DNA of 64,000 bases from Sunxiuqinia rutila. GTDB taxonomy: Bacteria; Bacteroidota; Bacteroidia; Bacteroidales; Prolixibacteraceae. How positions within the stretch are numbered: the first letter of the stretch is position 1; every line of letters starts with the position of its first letter. The position numbers and the translations under genes are program-made. The stretch spans positions 62,001 through 126,000 of the forward strand of contig NZ_JBNGOT010000006.1 of the NCBI RefSeq assembly GCF_050589705.1, in the 5' to 3' direction. Under the pieces are notes generated by a model. It was given only the letters and a program-made list of their open reading frames with translations. It did no database searches and was not told where the DNA came from. Of the stretch, positions 1 through 7,892 are shown in pieces.

Positions 1-364
1 GACTATTAATATCGAAGTTGGCGTACCGCATAGTTGCAGCAAACAATCCACCTTTAGCTCCAATGCTTTTAATAAAGTCGAAAACACCACCTTCTTTTCG
101 GAAAAGGCTAAACATTTGTTCCGGGTCTTTATCCTTAAAAACATTCCAGCGTAAATCTCTTTGTTCGTCAGAATAAATAGGGTCTTGCACTGGCATTTTT
201 AGTTTGTTCGCCTGTTTCTCCTTCAATTCCTGCTGACGGTCGAGGTTGCGGATAAAAAGCAGGTAGGTAATCTGCTTAATAATGCTTAACGGGTCAGTCA
301 TCCCGTTTTGCCAAAACTCTTTCCAGATTTTATCTATGTCGCTACGTTGTTGTCCTGTCAGCAT
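1..364 (-). CDS. hsdM: Type I restriction-modification DNA methylase, N-terminal part (cut by window edge)
   Basis: An open frame runs from an ATG at 362-364 to the left edge, giving 121 residues. It starts MLTGQQRSDIDKIWKEFW and continues with ITYLLFIRNLD and SDEQRDLRWNVF, which is the helical HsdM N-terminal domain of type I modification subunits. The catalytic domain lies outside the window, so activity cannot be judged. HsdM normally forms M2S with HsdS and methylates adenine; HsdS and HsdR genes are expected further left. A TAnnTTTG box (479-486) and a 19-nt dyad (496-514) precede it, so it has its own promoter rather than depending on the gene at 522-1415. Confidence 0.85.
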   Translation of the reverse strand, partial: MLTGQQRSDIDKIWKEFWQNGMTDPLSIIKQITYLLFIRNLDRQQELKEKQANKLKMPVQDPIYSDEQRDLRWNVFKDKDPEQMFSLFRKEGGVFDFIKSIGAKGGLFAATMRYANFDINS

Positions 365-478
365 ATTTTTAGTTTTAATTCTACAAAGTTATTGTTAAAC
401 ATTTCTTTTAATGCTTTTTTCTTTTGCCTGTTATCAACGTTAGTTATTCACAGTTGTTAATGTTCTTCAATCATAAAT

Positions 479-514
479 CAAAGATATAGCAAATGTGTGC
501 AGTGGTCGTGCATA
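479..514 (-). promoter_or_regulatory. hsdM promoter with island operator copy 1
   Basis: On the minus strand TATCTTTG (486-479) matches the Bacteroidota -7 consensus TAnnTTTG exactly. Ten bases upstream lies the dyad TGTGCAGTGGTCGTGCATA (496-514, plus-strand reading), covering the -33 region. The same dyad occurs at 4051-4069 with the same 10-base offset from its -7 box, and again at 5093-5111. A binding site for the island's WYL regulator is inferred; whether it represses or activates cannot be read from sequence. Confidence 0.6.
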
Positions 515-521
515 GTAAAAA

Positions 522-1415
522 TTAGCTTCTCTCATCAATAAAGTTCTTCAGCCAGATAAGCACGTCAAATAAGGCCCAGAGCACAGATTTAAAGGTGTAC
601 GTGGAATATTTGTTTTGAATGGCGTGGGATGCCGGATGACATATTCCTATTATTGTCTGAACCTGTTGAGAGATATAATCATCAAAGATTCTTGGACCGC
701 TATACGGTGTGTATTTGGGCTTACCCTGTTCTATTGTTCGTATAGTTACGGTTATTCCATTAAGGTATTTGGAGCAATTTATTAATCCAACTCGTTGGTC
801 ATCATAGCTCAGAAGGGCATAGGGAAGAACACGTTCATCAAACTCATTAACCTTTTGAAAAACACTCTCAAGTATAATTCGACATGGGTTGAAAAGTATG
901 GCTTCAGGATTAGTTAGCTCTTCATTTTGAAGTGTTAGCACAACATTCATTAGCATTTCTTGGTATTTAACATCGAGATAATTACCACCAAAGCAAGCGA
1001 ATGGTTCCGGGTATTTTGCTTTAGGAGATTTTGCTATTTCTTGTTTCAAAAATTCAAAAACGTCCTCTTCTTTATGTTTCCCCTTTGAAAACACTCTATT
1101 CTCAGCTAATTGCTGTTTAAGCATAGGAAGTTCAGCTGTGTATGCTGTGTAAATTGCATAAGGTATCTTAGCTGCTTTAACCCATGTTAACGATTCTAGC
1201 AGATGCTCGTCTCCTGGTGTTGAATCTGCCGTCATCTGTCCTCTCGCATCCAAAACCACAGCATCAACTTCTTTTCCACTTTCCAAGTATTCCTTGGTTT
1301 TATCCCAGCTAGATAAATCAACAACTTTTACTCCATTTGCAGCAGCTTTTAAGCGAAACAGTTTTAATATTGTTGGATTGTCATCGTCAACAACAATTGT
1401 CGGTATATATGCCAT
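522..1415 (-). CDS. Receiver-domain protein with uncharacterised C-terminal domain
   Basis: This 297-residue protein starts with a two-component receiver domain (about residues 5-125). The acidic pocket is D10-D12, the phospho-acceptor is D56 in VVLDARG, T90 follows in AIYTAYT, and K111 is the conserved lysine in FSKGK, so the phosphorylation site looks intact. Residues 140-297 match no output domain I can name. The order of helices, with CRIILESVF, ICHPASH and a final ALFDVLIWLKNFIDE helix, recalls HEPN/DUF4145-like folds, but that is a weak impression. Its start is one base past the stop of the methylase-kinase fusion, so the two are cotranscribed and probably form a kinase-regulator pair. 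No DNA-binding helix-turn-helix is evident. Confidence 0.75.
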   Translation of the reverse strand: MAYIPTIVVDDDNPTILKLFRLKAAANGVKVVDLSSWDKTKEYLESGKEVDAVVLDARGQMTADSTPGDEHLLESLTWVKAAKIPYAIYTAYTAELPMLKQQLAENRVFSKGKHKEEDVFEFLKQEIAKSPKAKYPEPFACFGGNYLDVKYQEMLMNVVLTLQNEELTNPEAILFNPCRIILESVFQKVNEFDERVLPYALLSYDDQRVGLINCSKYLNGITVTIRTIEQGKPKYTPYSGPRIFDDYISQQVQTIIGICHPASHAIQNKYSTYTFKSVLWALFDVLIWLKNFIDERS

Positions 1416-1416
1416 A

Positions 1417-4014
1417 TTAAATAATTTTTGGGATTGATATTGAAAAATGAACAGTTGCCTCTATGGTCTCATGATTGGTTTTAAACTTTTTACCCGAAGG
1501 TAAAATATCAATTTCACCACCATGGTTTTTTACTACCCGATTTATTAGATACCCACCCAGACCTTGGCCGGTAGAATCTCCTGATTTTTTACCATATTGC
1601 ACATAATCGCTAATATAAAAGTTAGCAGGTAGAGGCTCCCCATCATTAATGAATTCAATTAAAGTTTTTTCCTTATCAGCAACCACATTTACAAGCAGAT
1701 TGATGGTCTCCTTATTCCCTCCATGTCTTTCAATATTTACGACCATGTTTCTAACAACATATTCGAACTGGCTTGTGTCGATTACTGCATATACTTTTCT
1801 CTTACTTTCAGCTGATTCATTTATAAGAATCGTCCACTTTATTTTACCATTTGTTATTTCTTGTTTTAGACATCTTTCTAAAAAAGGTTTAAGTTCCACT
1901 TCAGTGGGCTTGAAATATCTCTCATCAGAGAACAGAATTCCTTTCATGTTCTCCATAACATCATATACCTGGTTAATTTTAGCAGCTGATGATTGCAACA
2001 TTTCACCAATTGTGTCTGGCTCTGTTTCAACAATAGGAGTATCCATACCAATCTTATTGCGTTTCAAAAATTGTGGAAGAAGGTCAAAAAATCCTTCCGG
2101 ACCTTTTAAAATATTGCCAATCTCATGCTTAAATGTTTGAAAAATATCAGTGTCTGTTATAGTTCTCTCTTCCGGTATTGTCGTAGTTGTACTCGTTACA
2201 GCAGATGAAGTGGTTGTAGTTGTTTGTATATAAGGTTCACTAAAATCAATCCTTGCACTATATATACGTTTTTGGTCTTCAAAAGATGGTAATTTTACTT
2301 TTACTGAAGCTAAATCAGCCCTTGAAATACTTCTTATTACAGAACCCTTTGCCAGTATATTCATTTGTTTAAATACATACTCAGCATTGAGTTCCTGAAT
2401 AAGATATTCGGGATAAACTTCCCTATTATTAAACGTATATATAACAATGTTATCTGACACTTCAATTACAAAAGAGCCATCGAAGTAAGTAGGTTTGAAA
2501 CTTCCACCTACTGTACCAATTAAAAATGCGGGTTCATCTAGAAGCCTCCCTCTTTTTCTGGTTGTATTAACACCAAGTTTCCCATCTGCATCAAGTTTAT
2601 TCCCATTAAGCTCCGAGATTCTTACATATGGTACAGATATTCCTTCTCTCACTCTAATAGCAGAAAGCGGCTTTAAAAAAGATTTTAATGGAGTGTATTC
2701 TTTACCATAATTGGCCAGGTTCAGAATATAGCGCCCAAGGCTCAAATCATAATTATTATTACGAATCTCTTGGAATGACAAAATGTGCAAGGAAGACTTT
2801 TTAGCATAATTTCCTTTCGGCTCTTCAACATTTACATTCTGCGCTTCCGGGGAAAATTCCAATAATGAGATAATTTTATCCACTTCAAGTGTTATCGACT
2901 TATCTCTGTTGGTTATATAATAATCTTCTGTACTTGCATCAACGTATTTAATATGTTCCTTATAATCCACCTTGTCAAACACCAGCAAACAAGTCTTAAC
3001 AGAGGAATGAAGCAGTATCTTTGTAGGAAGCGTTATTATGCTTTTCAGCCTACCACTTTCAATTATTTCTCGTCTGAAATCTTTTCCTTGCCGTGAATTT
3101 GCATAAAGAATGCCTTCATTTACTAAAAATACGGCTTTCCCCGATTCATTCAATTTCTTTAAAGATTCGGAAATAATATGCAGTGCTAGCTCAGTATAAC
3201 GTCTCTCTGGGAAATAGGTCTGGTGAATCTTCGCACCAAATGGTAGATTACTTACAATAACATCGTAACTCTCGTTTCTTAAATCGCTAATCTCATCACA
3301 AGAATCGGTGCAATTGTAATTTAGTTCAAGCTGGTTAATTTCCGCAAAAAGCCTACCGTATTCAAAAATTTTCCTATCTATTTCTGAAGCTCTTATGTCT
3401 ATTCCGAGTGTAGAATTTACCTCTAAGGCAGTTACCAAATTTAGAATTCCGGCTGCAGGATTATAAACCCTCGCTTCATCGATATTAGGAAGTAACTTTA
3501 CAAATAGTTGAACAATTGATGTTGGTGTTGTATATAATCCATATCCTCTAAATTCCTCGGAGAGTAAAAATTCGAATAGACGGGAAGTGAATTTGTACCT
3601 TATCTTTCTATTAAAATAAAAATCTAGGTCTAGAGGATAAAGTAAATGGTCAAGTTCATATAAAATGAACTTACTGTTGGATTCAATATGTTGAATCTTC
3701 AGTTCCATTTCTTGGTCAGTGAAAGCGGGTTCAAATGCAGTAGCATACTTATAAATTATAATTCTATAAAGGTCAGGATACCTTCTTGAATTATCTCGTA
3801 GTAAATCTTTTAATTTTAAAATGAACGATTCAATCTGTAAATCTTCGGAAAGAATATAGTCTTTCCGAATCTCATACTTATCGGAATTTTCCGCAATGTA
3901 TTTTTGTATAGTGTCAATTGAATATTTTGCACCTAGCCATTCATACGCATCTTTTAAATGAACCTTACCGTGCATTTTTATTAATAAATTATCTAAAGAA
4001 TCTTGTATAGCCAT
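1417..4014 (-). CDS. DNA N6-methylase / specificity domain / histidine kinase fusion
   Basis: This 865-residue protein joins parts that are normally separate. Residues 1-50 look like a winged helix. Residues 100-380 are an HsdM-like N6-adenine methylase with a degenerate motif I (NPAAG, 185-189) and motif IV NLPFG (256-260) instead of NPPFG/Y. Residues 410-590 resemble a type I specificity (HsdS) half, with VPYVRISELNG and the typical end VKVKLPSFEDQKRI. A Thr/Ser-rich linker (598-612) leads to a histidine-kinase core: H-box FKHEIGNIL with H630, N-box around N756/N760, G1 box NDGEP (790-794) and G2 box GQGLGG (816-821). Known parallels are HsdM and HsdS subunits and kinases such as DtcA of the Detocs defence system. 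The fusion suggests DNA recognition coupled to phospho-signalling to the receiver protein encoded one base downstream. Whether it methylates is uncertain. Confidence 0.8.
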   Translation of the reverse strand: MAIQDSLDNLLIKMHGKVHLKDAYEWLGAKYSIDTIQKYIAENSDKYEIRKDYILSEDLQIESFILKLKDLLRDNSRRYPDLYRIIIYKYATAFEPAFTDQEMELKIQHIESNSKFILYELDHLLYPLDLDFYFNRKIRYKFTSRLFEFLLSEEFRGYGLYTTPTSIVQLFVKLLPNIDEARVYNPAAGILNLVTALEVNSTLGIDIRASEIDRKIFEYGRLFAEINQLELNYNCTDSCDEISDLRNESYDVIVSNLPFGAKIHQTYFPERRYTELALHIISESLKKLNESGKAVFLVNEGILYANSRQGKDFRREIIESGRLKSIITLPTKILLHSSVKTCLLVFDKVDYKEHIKYVDASTEDYYITNRDKSITLEVDKIISLLEFSPEAQNVNVEEPKGNYAKKSSLHILSFQEIRNNNYDLSLGRYILNLANYGKEYTPLKSFLKPLSAIRVREGISVPYVRISELNGNKLDADGKLGVNTTRKRGRLLDEPAFLIGTVGGSFKPTYFDGSFVIEVSDNIVIYTFNNREVYPEYLIQELNAEYVFKQMNILAKGSVIRSISRADLASVKVKLPSFEDQKRIYSARIDFSEPYIQTTTTTSSAVTSTTTTIPEERTITDTDIFQTFKHEIGNILKGPEGFFDLLPQFLKRNKIGMDTPIVETEPDTIGEMLQSSAAKINQVYDVMENMKGILFSDERYFKPTEVELKPFLERCLKQEITNGKIKWTILINESAESKRKVYAVIDTSQFEYVVRNMVVNIERHGGNKETINLLVNVVADKEKTLIEFINDGEPLPANFYISDYVQYGKKSGDSTGQGLGGYLINRVVKNHGGEIDILPSGKKFKTNHETIEATVHFSISIPKII

Positions 4015-4033
4015 ACTTGTTATTTGTACTTAC

Positions 4034-4069
4034 CAAAAGTATAATGATTCTGTGCAGTGTATATGCACA
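4034..4069 (-). promoter_or_regulatory. Methylase-kinase operon promoter with island operator copy 2
   Basis: On the minus strand TACTTTTG (4041-4034) is an exact TAnnTTTG box, 19 nt before the ATG at 4014. The dyad TGTGCAGTGTATATGCACA (4051-4069) lies ten bases upstream, a perfect TGTGCA/TGCACA inverted repeat. The 36-nt block from dyad to -7 box is visibly related to the one at 479-514, sharing CACTGCACA and TATA(C/T) at the same offsets. Confidence 0.65.
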
Positions 4070-4074
4070 TCAAA

Positions 4075-5079
4075 TTAATATTTTTCTAAAGCCTTTTCTA
4101 AACGTTTTTTAATTTTACTTTTTAAGTCTTCTGGATTCACCACCCGAACCTTTTCGCCAAAAGCTAACAGTAAAGTCTCCAATTCATAATTGGGAATCAG
4201 TTCTAATTTTACAAGAAGCTCACCTGAATCTAATTGTGTACTTCGCTGTGACGCATGAATAGGTTTTGTGTTTATGTAATTAGCCTGCTCTTTTGTAAAA
4301 AGAAGCTCAATTTCTTCTATTTCTCCATTTTTCGGTGTTGTTACTCCAATAATATCATAAAAGTGTTCTTCCCAATCAATTTCAGTACTTACATATTCGA
4401 AAGATGATTCTTCAATTGATTCAATCCTATCTAGAGCCAAATTCCAGGTTGGAATTTGGAGCTTATCATTTAGTCCAAAAACAAACCACCTGTTATTGTA
4501 TTGTTTCAAATGGTATGGGTGGAACAAAAGGGAGTAACTTGGCTTATCAAAAGGGTGATAGGTAATCTTTAGTACACGTTTGTTTTCAATCGCATTAAAC
4601 AGAGGTAATATGTTATTATAACCGGAATAATCGATATTCGATTCAAACGACATGTTTTTTTTCTCAGACTGTGATAAACCAAATTCTGTTGTAAGCATTG
4701 GGCCAAGTTCATTTATCCATTCAAATTCCGGTGCACCTTCAAATCGTTGTAATATTGAAATGGCTCTTTTGATTTGTTCTGCTTCCGTTTGTGTTAACGG
4801 TTTTTTGTGAATTGAAAACTCCGCATCCTCATATCTGTAATATGCTTTTTTGCCATCTCGATATGAAACGATAGGTGCATCATAACCTTCCGGACTTCGC
4901 ATAAAGCGAATATCATCACGTAATTGCCGGGTTTTAATTCCTTCCAATTCCGGGTCAAATTCCCAAATGGATTCATTTACAACTTCGATTAAATCTTCAA
5001 AATAAAACCTGCGTTGAAAATTGCTAAAGCATCTGTCAAGAGTGTTATATCGAAGTACAGCGTTTTTGTTGGTTGCCAT
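4075..5079 (-). CDS. WYL-domain transcriptional regulator
   Basis: A 334-residue regulator. Residues 10-62 form a DeoR-like helix-turn-helix (recognition region IKTRQLRDDIRFMR). Residues 155-225 are the WYL domain, with LKITYHPF, FHPYHLKQYNNRWFVFG and ALDRIESIEE, and residues 250-330 are a WCX-type C-terminal extension. Proteins of this kind commonly control phage-defence loci, sensing nucleic acid or nucleotides through the WYL fold. It is followed after 60 bases by the methylase-kinase gene but a promoter lies between, so the two are separate units. Three copies of one dyad, including one just upstream of its own start, make it the natural candidate for autoregulation and control of the neighbouring genes. 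Confidence 0.85.
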   Translation of the reverse strand: MATNKNAVLRYNTLDRCFSNFQRRFYFEDLIEVVNESIWEFDPELEGIKTRQLRDDIRFMRSPEGYDAPIVSYRDGKKAYYRYEDAEFSIHKKPLTQTEAEQIKRAISILQRFEGAPEFEWINELGPMLTTEFGLSQSEKKNMSFESNIDYSGYNNILPLFNAIENKRVLKITYHPFDKPSYSLLFHPYHLKQYNNRWFVFGLNDKLQIPTWNLALDRIESIEESSFEYVSTEIDWEEHFYDIIGVTTPKNGEIEEIELLFTKEQANYINTKPIHASQRSTQLDSGELLVKLELIPNYELETLLLAFGEKVRVVNPEDLKSKIKKRLEKALEKY

Positions 5080-5092
5080 AGTTGATTGTCTT

Positions 5093-5111
5093 TGTGCAGA
5101 ACATCTGCATA
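5093..5111. promoter_or_regulatory. Island operator copy 3, upstream of the WYL gene
   Basis: TGTGCAGAACATCTGCATA lies 14 bases before the WYL start codon. It shares TGTGCAG and TGCAYA, with a six-base gap, with the copies at 496-514 and 4051-4069. No good TAnnTTTG box sits at the ten-base offset here; the start codon occupies that position. The promoter may lie further upstream with the dyad acting inside the leader. Confidence 0.55.
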
Positions 5112-5465
5112 AAATTAAAAATTATTCTGCCTCAATCATTCTCAATCAAACAAATTAATATCAACAAATGCTAGTGTTCTTTTATACCGGTAATTTTAAT
5201 CAACAATAAAAAGGAAAGTAAAATATTTGGAATGCTTTACGGAGATAAATGGACATATGGTTTATTTAATTGTTTTACTGTGTATTATAATGTGTTAAAT
5301 ATACCGAATGTGACACTTTAACAATCGCGAGATTGATTCATCATAGTAGTATTTAATAACTCTGAACCATTTTAATCAGTCCAAGTTTTACAAAGCACTA
5401 ATACAACTAAAGTAAAAAATTCCAAGATGACTTTTAGCGAAATAAACTATCATCATCTCCTGAAT
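5112..5465. other. AT-rich intergenic stretch in the island
   Basis: I see no open frame, tRNA or clear terminator here. It is AT-rich and should contain the promoter of the WYL gene; TTAATTTG-like strings near 5150 are only partial matches to the -7 consensus. Confidence 0.5.
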
Positions 5466-5642
5466 TCACTCCACTTTCTTTTTTGGCACTACCATTCTAT
5501 ATACAATGTATAACAACAATACTCCAAGTGCAATACCTCCAATTAAATCATCATATTTATGATAGACAAATCCGTTCATTATGGACGTATAAGAAGCAAA
5601 CCAAAGAATTGGTAGAAATAATAGTTTAAGGATTGTTTTCAT
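5466..5642 (-). CDS. Small two-helix membrane protein (58 aa)
   Basis: A short frame from ATG at 5640-5642 to TGA at 5466-5468 encodes 58 residues. It begins MKTILKLLFLPILWFASYTS, has a second hydrophobic helix (DDLIGGIALGVLLLYIVYRM) and a basic tail VVPKKKVE. The hydrophobic pattern and in-frame length argue for a real small inner-membrane protein. I recognise no family. It sits between the integrase and the WYL gene on the same strand, so it may be island cargo, for example a membrane-acting accessory, but nothing in the sequence fixes a role. Confidence 0.5.
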   Translation of the reverse strand: MKTILKLLFLPILWFASYTSIMNGFVYHKYDDLIGGIALGVLLLYIVYRMVVPKKKVE

Positions 5643-5689
5643 TGCTTAGTTTGTTGTAGTGTAATGCAATATACGCAATTATTATACCA

Positions 5690-6976
5690 TTAAAAACCAA
5701 TTGTTTTTCCTTTCATCGCAGAAGTATCTACAACCAGCTCACGTTTGTAGGCCATGAAACTTTTATAATCCCGGTGTCCGGTCAAGCTCATTACTTCCTG
5801 GTCTGTATACCCGGCCATTAATAAGTTTACCACACGTGTGTGCTTCCACCCGTAAAGGGTATATTTATTATCGAGCCCTAATTTATCCTTAATGGGTTTG
5901 TACCGTTCTGAAAAATAATCTTTGTGTACCTTATTTGCCGATGGAACTCCTGATTTTCCAAATACATAATAATCTTGTGGGAGTTTCATTATTCCCATTG
6001 ACAAAATTAAATCTTTAAGCTCATCACATATCGGCACAAGCCTGTCACCGGTTTTTGCTGTTGGCCCTATTGCTTTAATTTGCCGGGCTTCGAGATCAAT
6101 ATGTTTTATTTGGAGCAATCTGATTTCCCTGGTTCGCATGCAGCTGTAATAAATCCAGTTTACATACCGGAAAAGTTCAGGCATGTGTTCAAGTTCTCGT
6201 TTAACCATATTGACGACGGTTGGAGAATAATAGCGGTTTTTTTCTGCCCTGTCCTTTTTAAATTCGATATCGCCTAATTCGAGATGATAGCTGACTTCTT
6301 TATTCTCCTTGCGTTCCAGTTTTAACATGCGCGAAAACAAGGTATTGAAAAATCTTAAGTGGTTGTTATACGTTCTTGGTGTCCAGCCTTCTTCATCAAA
6401 TGACTCATCTAAAAATCCGAGAATTGTATTTTCTGATATTTCTGAGGCCATTAATTCTTCCATTTCGTTTTCCTCTAACCAGGAAGAAAAATTTGTGATG
6501 AAGGTATTGTATGTACGAACCGTATTGTTGGAGAGATTTTTCTTAATGCAGTATTCCTGAAAGTTTTTAATTCCTTCGATAATTGTCCACATTGGAACAA
6601 CTCCCTCTGTTCTTTCTATACCCTCAATTTTCTTTGTAATTGATTTCGCGAACTGTTCTTCCATTCCGGCAAAGAAAGGGTCAAAACCAGCTTTTAAAGC
6701 CCTTTTTACTTCTTTTAGTAGTGACTGGGCTTCTTGTTCTCTTTCATCCAGATCCCGGATATAATTAATTCCAGCTGAAATCTCAAAACGCTTGTATTTA
6801 CCCGGTGTGTCAGGATATTCATAGGGAAGTGCAATAAACCAACCTCTTTTAGCCCGGACAATCTTTGGTTCTTTATATTTCTTTTTGATTGCCATTTCTT
6901 TGATGCTTGCTGCAAGACTTTGCGAAGGTAGTGGATTTGGTGGGACTTTTGGTGGGAGTTCTGATATTCTACTCAT
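5690..6976 (-). CDS. Tyrosine recombinase / integrase of the genomic island
   Basis: A 428-residue phage-type integrase. The N-terminal arm is basic and Pro-rich, residues 130-220 form the SAM-like core-binding domain, and residues 245-420 form the catalytic domain. Visible catalytic positions are R281 in CMRTREIR, K308 in TAKTG, H401 in LTGHRDY and nucleophile Y410 in FMAYKRE. The HxxR box is replaced by YGWKHTR (K378), a variant common in Bacteroidota integrases. The start codon lies 40 bases from the 3' end of tRNA-Leu, the classical arrangement in which the tRNA 3' end is the attachment site. It presumably inserted, and may still mobilise, the DNA to its left. Confidence 0.9.
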   Translation of the reverse strand: MSRISELPPKVPPNPLPSQSLAASIKEMAIKKKYKEPKIVRAKRGWFIALPYEYPDTPGKYKRFEISAGINYIRDLDEREQEAQSLLKEVKRALKAGFDPFFAGMEEQFAKSITKKIEGIERTEGVVPMWTIIEGIKNFQEYCIKKNLSNNTVRTYNTFITNFSSWLEENEMEELMASEISENTILGFLDESFDEEGWTPRTYNNHLRFFNTLFSRMLKLERKENKEVSYHLELGDIEFKKDRAEKNRYYSPTVVNMVKRELEHMPELFRYVNWIYYSCMRTREIRLLQIKHIDLEARQIKAIGPTAKTGDRLVPICDELKDLILSMGIMKLPQDYYVFGKSGVPSANKVHKDYFSERYKPIKDKLGLDNKYTLYGWKHTRVVNLLMAGYTDQEVMSLTGHRDYKSFMAYKRELVVDTSAMKGKTIGF

Positions 6977-7015
6977 AATTTTTTGTAATTACTTGAATAT
7001 CAGAACTTCCAAAAG

Positions 7016-7099
7016 TACCCGGGGCGGGAATCGAACCCGCACTCTGTTGCCAGAACTGGATTTTGAATCCAGCGCGTCTACCAATTCCGCCACCCGGGC
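7016..7099 (-). tRNA. tRNA-Leu(CAA), integration site of the island
   Basis: On the minus strand the sequence begins GCCCGGGTGGCGGAATTGG, has the D-loop GGTAGACGC, an anticodon arm CTGGATTCAAAATCCAG with anticodon CAA, a long class II variable arm, the T-arm GTTCGATTC and acceptor end CCCGGGT plus discriminator A. The first pair is G-U. No CCA is encoded. Its 3' end faces the integrase, so it is the likely attB/attL. Confidence 0.95.
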
Positions 7100-7166
7100 T
7101 TGAATTAGCGTTGCAAAAGTAATGGATTTTTTTTGAGCTCAAAGCAAAAATCGAAAAAATTTTCAC

Positions 7167-7637
7167 TTAAAACGTGTAACGAATCGAAAATGCTCCTCCA
7201 TCACCCCAAAACCCGGAGTGCCCAAATACGTTCCATGCCGGTTTCCAGTCCAAACTTAAGGCAAACGGAACTTCCACAAAACTATATTCCAACCCTAAAA
7301 TTCCGTCAATACCAATCACCGTATAGGTTTTATCATGATGTCCCCAATTAACATGGTCGCCATCCCAAAACCCGAGATGTCCACCAAAACCATAATACCA
7401 GCTCAAGCCATCAACAGCAAAGGGATGGTTATGCACTTCATACAAGCCAGTCAGATTAAAGCCCTGCCAGCGGGTTGACAAAATTCCTTCCAATGCTGAA
7501 TTGTTACTCAGAAAGTGCTTCACAGTTACCCCACTCGAGAAACCGCCTCGCAGACCAATCCCGGTGTTGTAATCTTGCGCCCAGGCAGCTCCGGACAATA
7601 ATAAGCTAAGTGCAAATCCTAAAATTATCTTTCTCAT
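7167..7637 (-). CDS. Outer-membrane beta-barrel family protein
   Basis: The chosen ATG (7635-7637) gives a clean signal peptide MRKIILGFALSLLLSGAAWAQ; the frame is open further upstream, but that extension (31 residues) is basic and unlikely. The mature part of about 135 residues has alternating aromatic/hydrophobic strands (GIGLRGGFSSGVTVKHF, LSWYYGFGGHLGFWDG) and ends in IRYTF, an aromatic terminal residue typical of outer-membrane barrels. It resembles small opacity-type or porin-like proteins of Bacteroidota. No substrate can be assigned. It sits just outside the tRNA, so it belongs to the host chromosome. Confidence 0.65.
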   Translation of the reverse strand: MRKIILGFALSLLLSGAAWAQDYNTGIGLRGGFSSGVTVKHFLSNNSALEGILSTRWQGFNLTGLYEVHNHPFAVDGLSWYYGFGGHLGFWDGDHVNWGHHDKTYTVIGIDGILGLEYSFVEVPFALSLDWKPAWNVFGHSGFWGDGGAFSIRYTF

Positions 7638-7892
7638 TCGATCTCTTTTTATAATTCGTAATTTCTTCTCAAATATTTTTTCTTGCAGAAATTGCAAGCA
7701 ACGCATCAAAAATAATGGTTCTAAATCCAATCGCCAATTTCACCTCCCCTACCATAAAACCTGTACTTCATGTAACAAGCACGGCTTCTACCCTATCCCC
7801 GCATTCTTTTATTCCGAAGAATATTTTCTTTGCATAACATCTGTATTTTTTGATACCTTAGCCTGAAATCAGATGGACTGAAGGTAAAAAGC

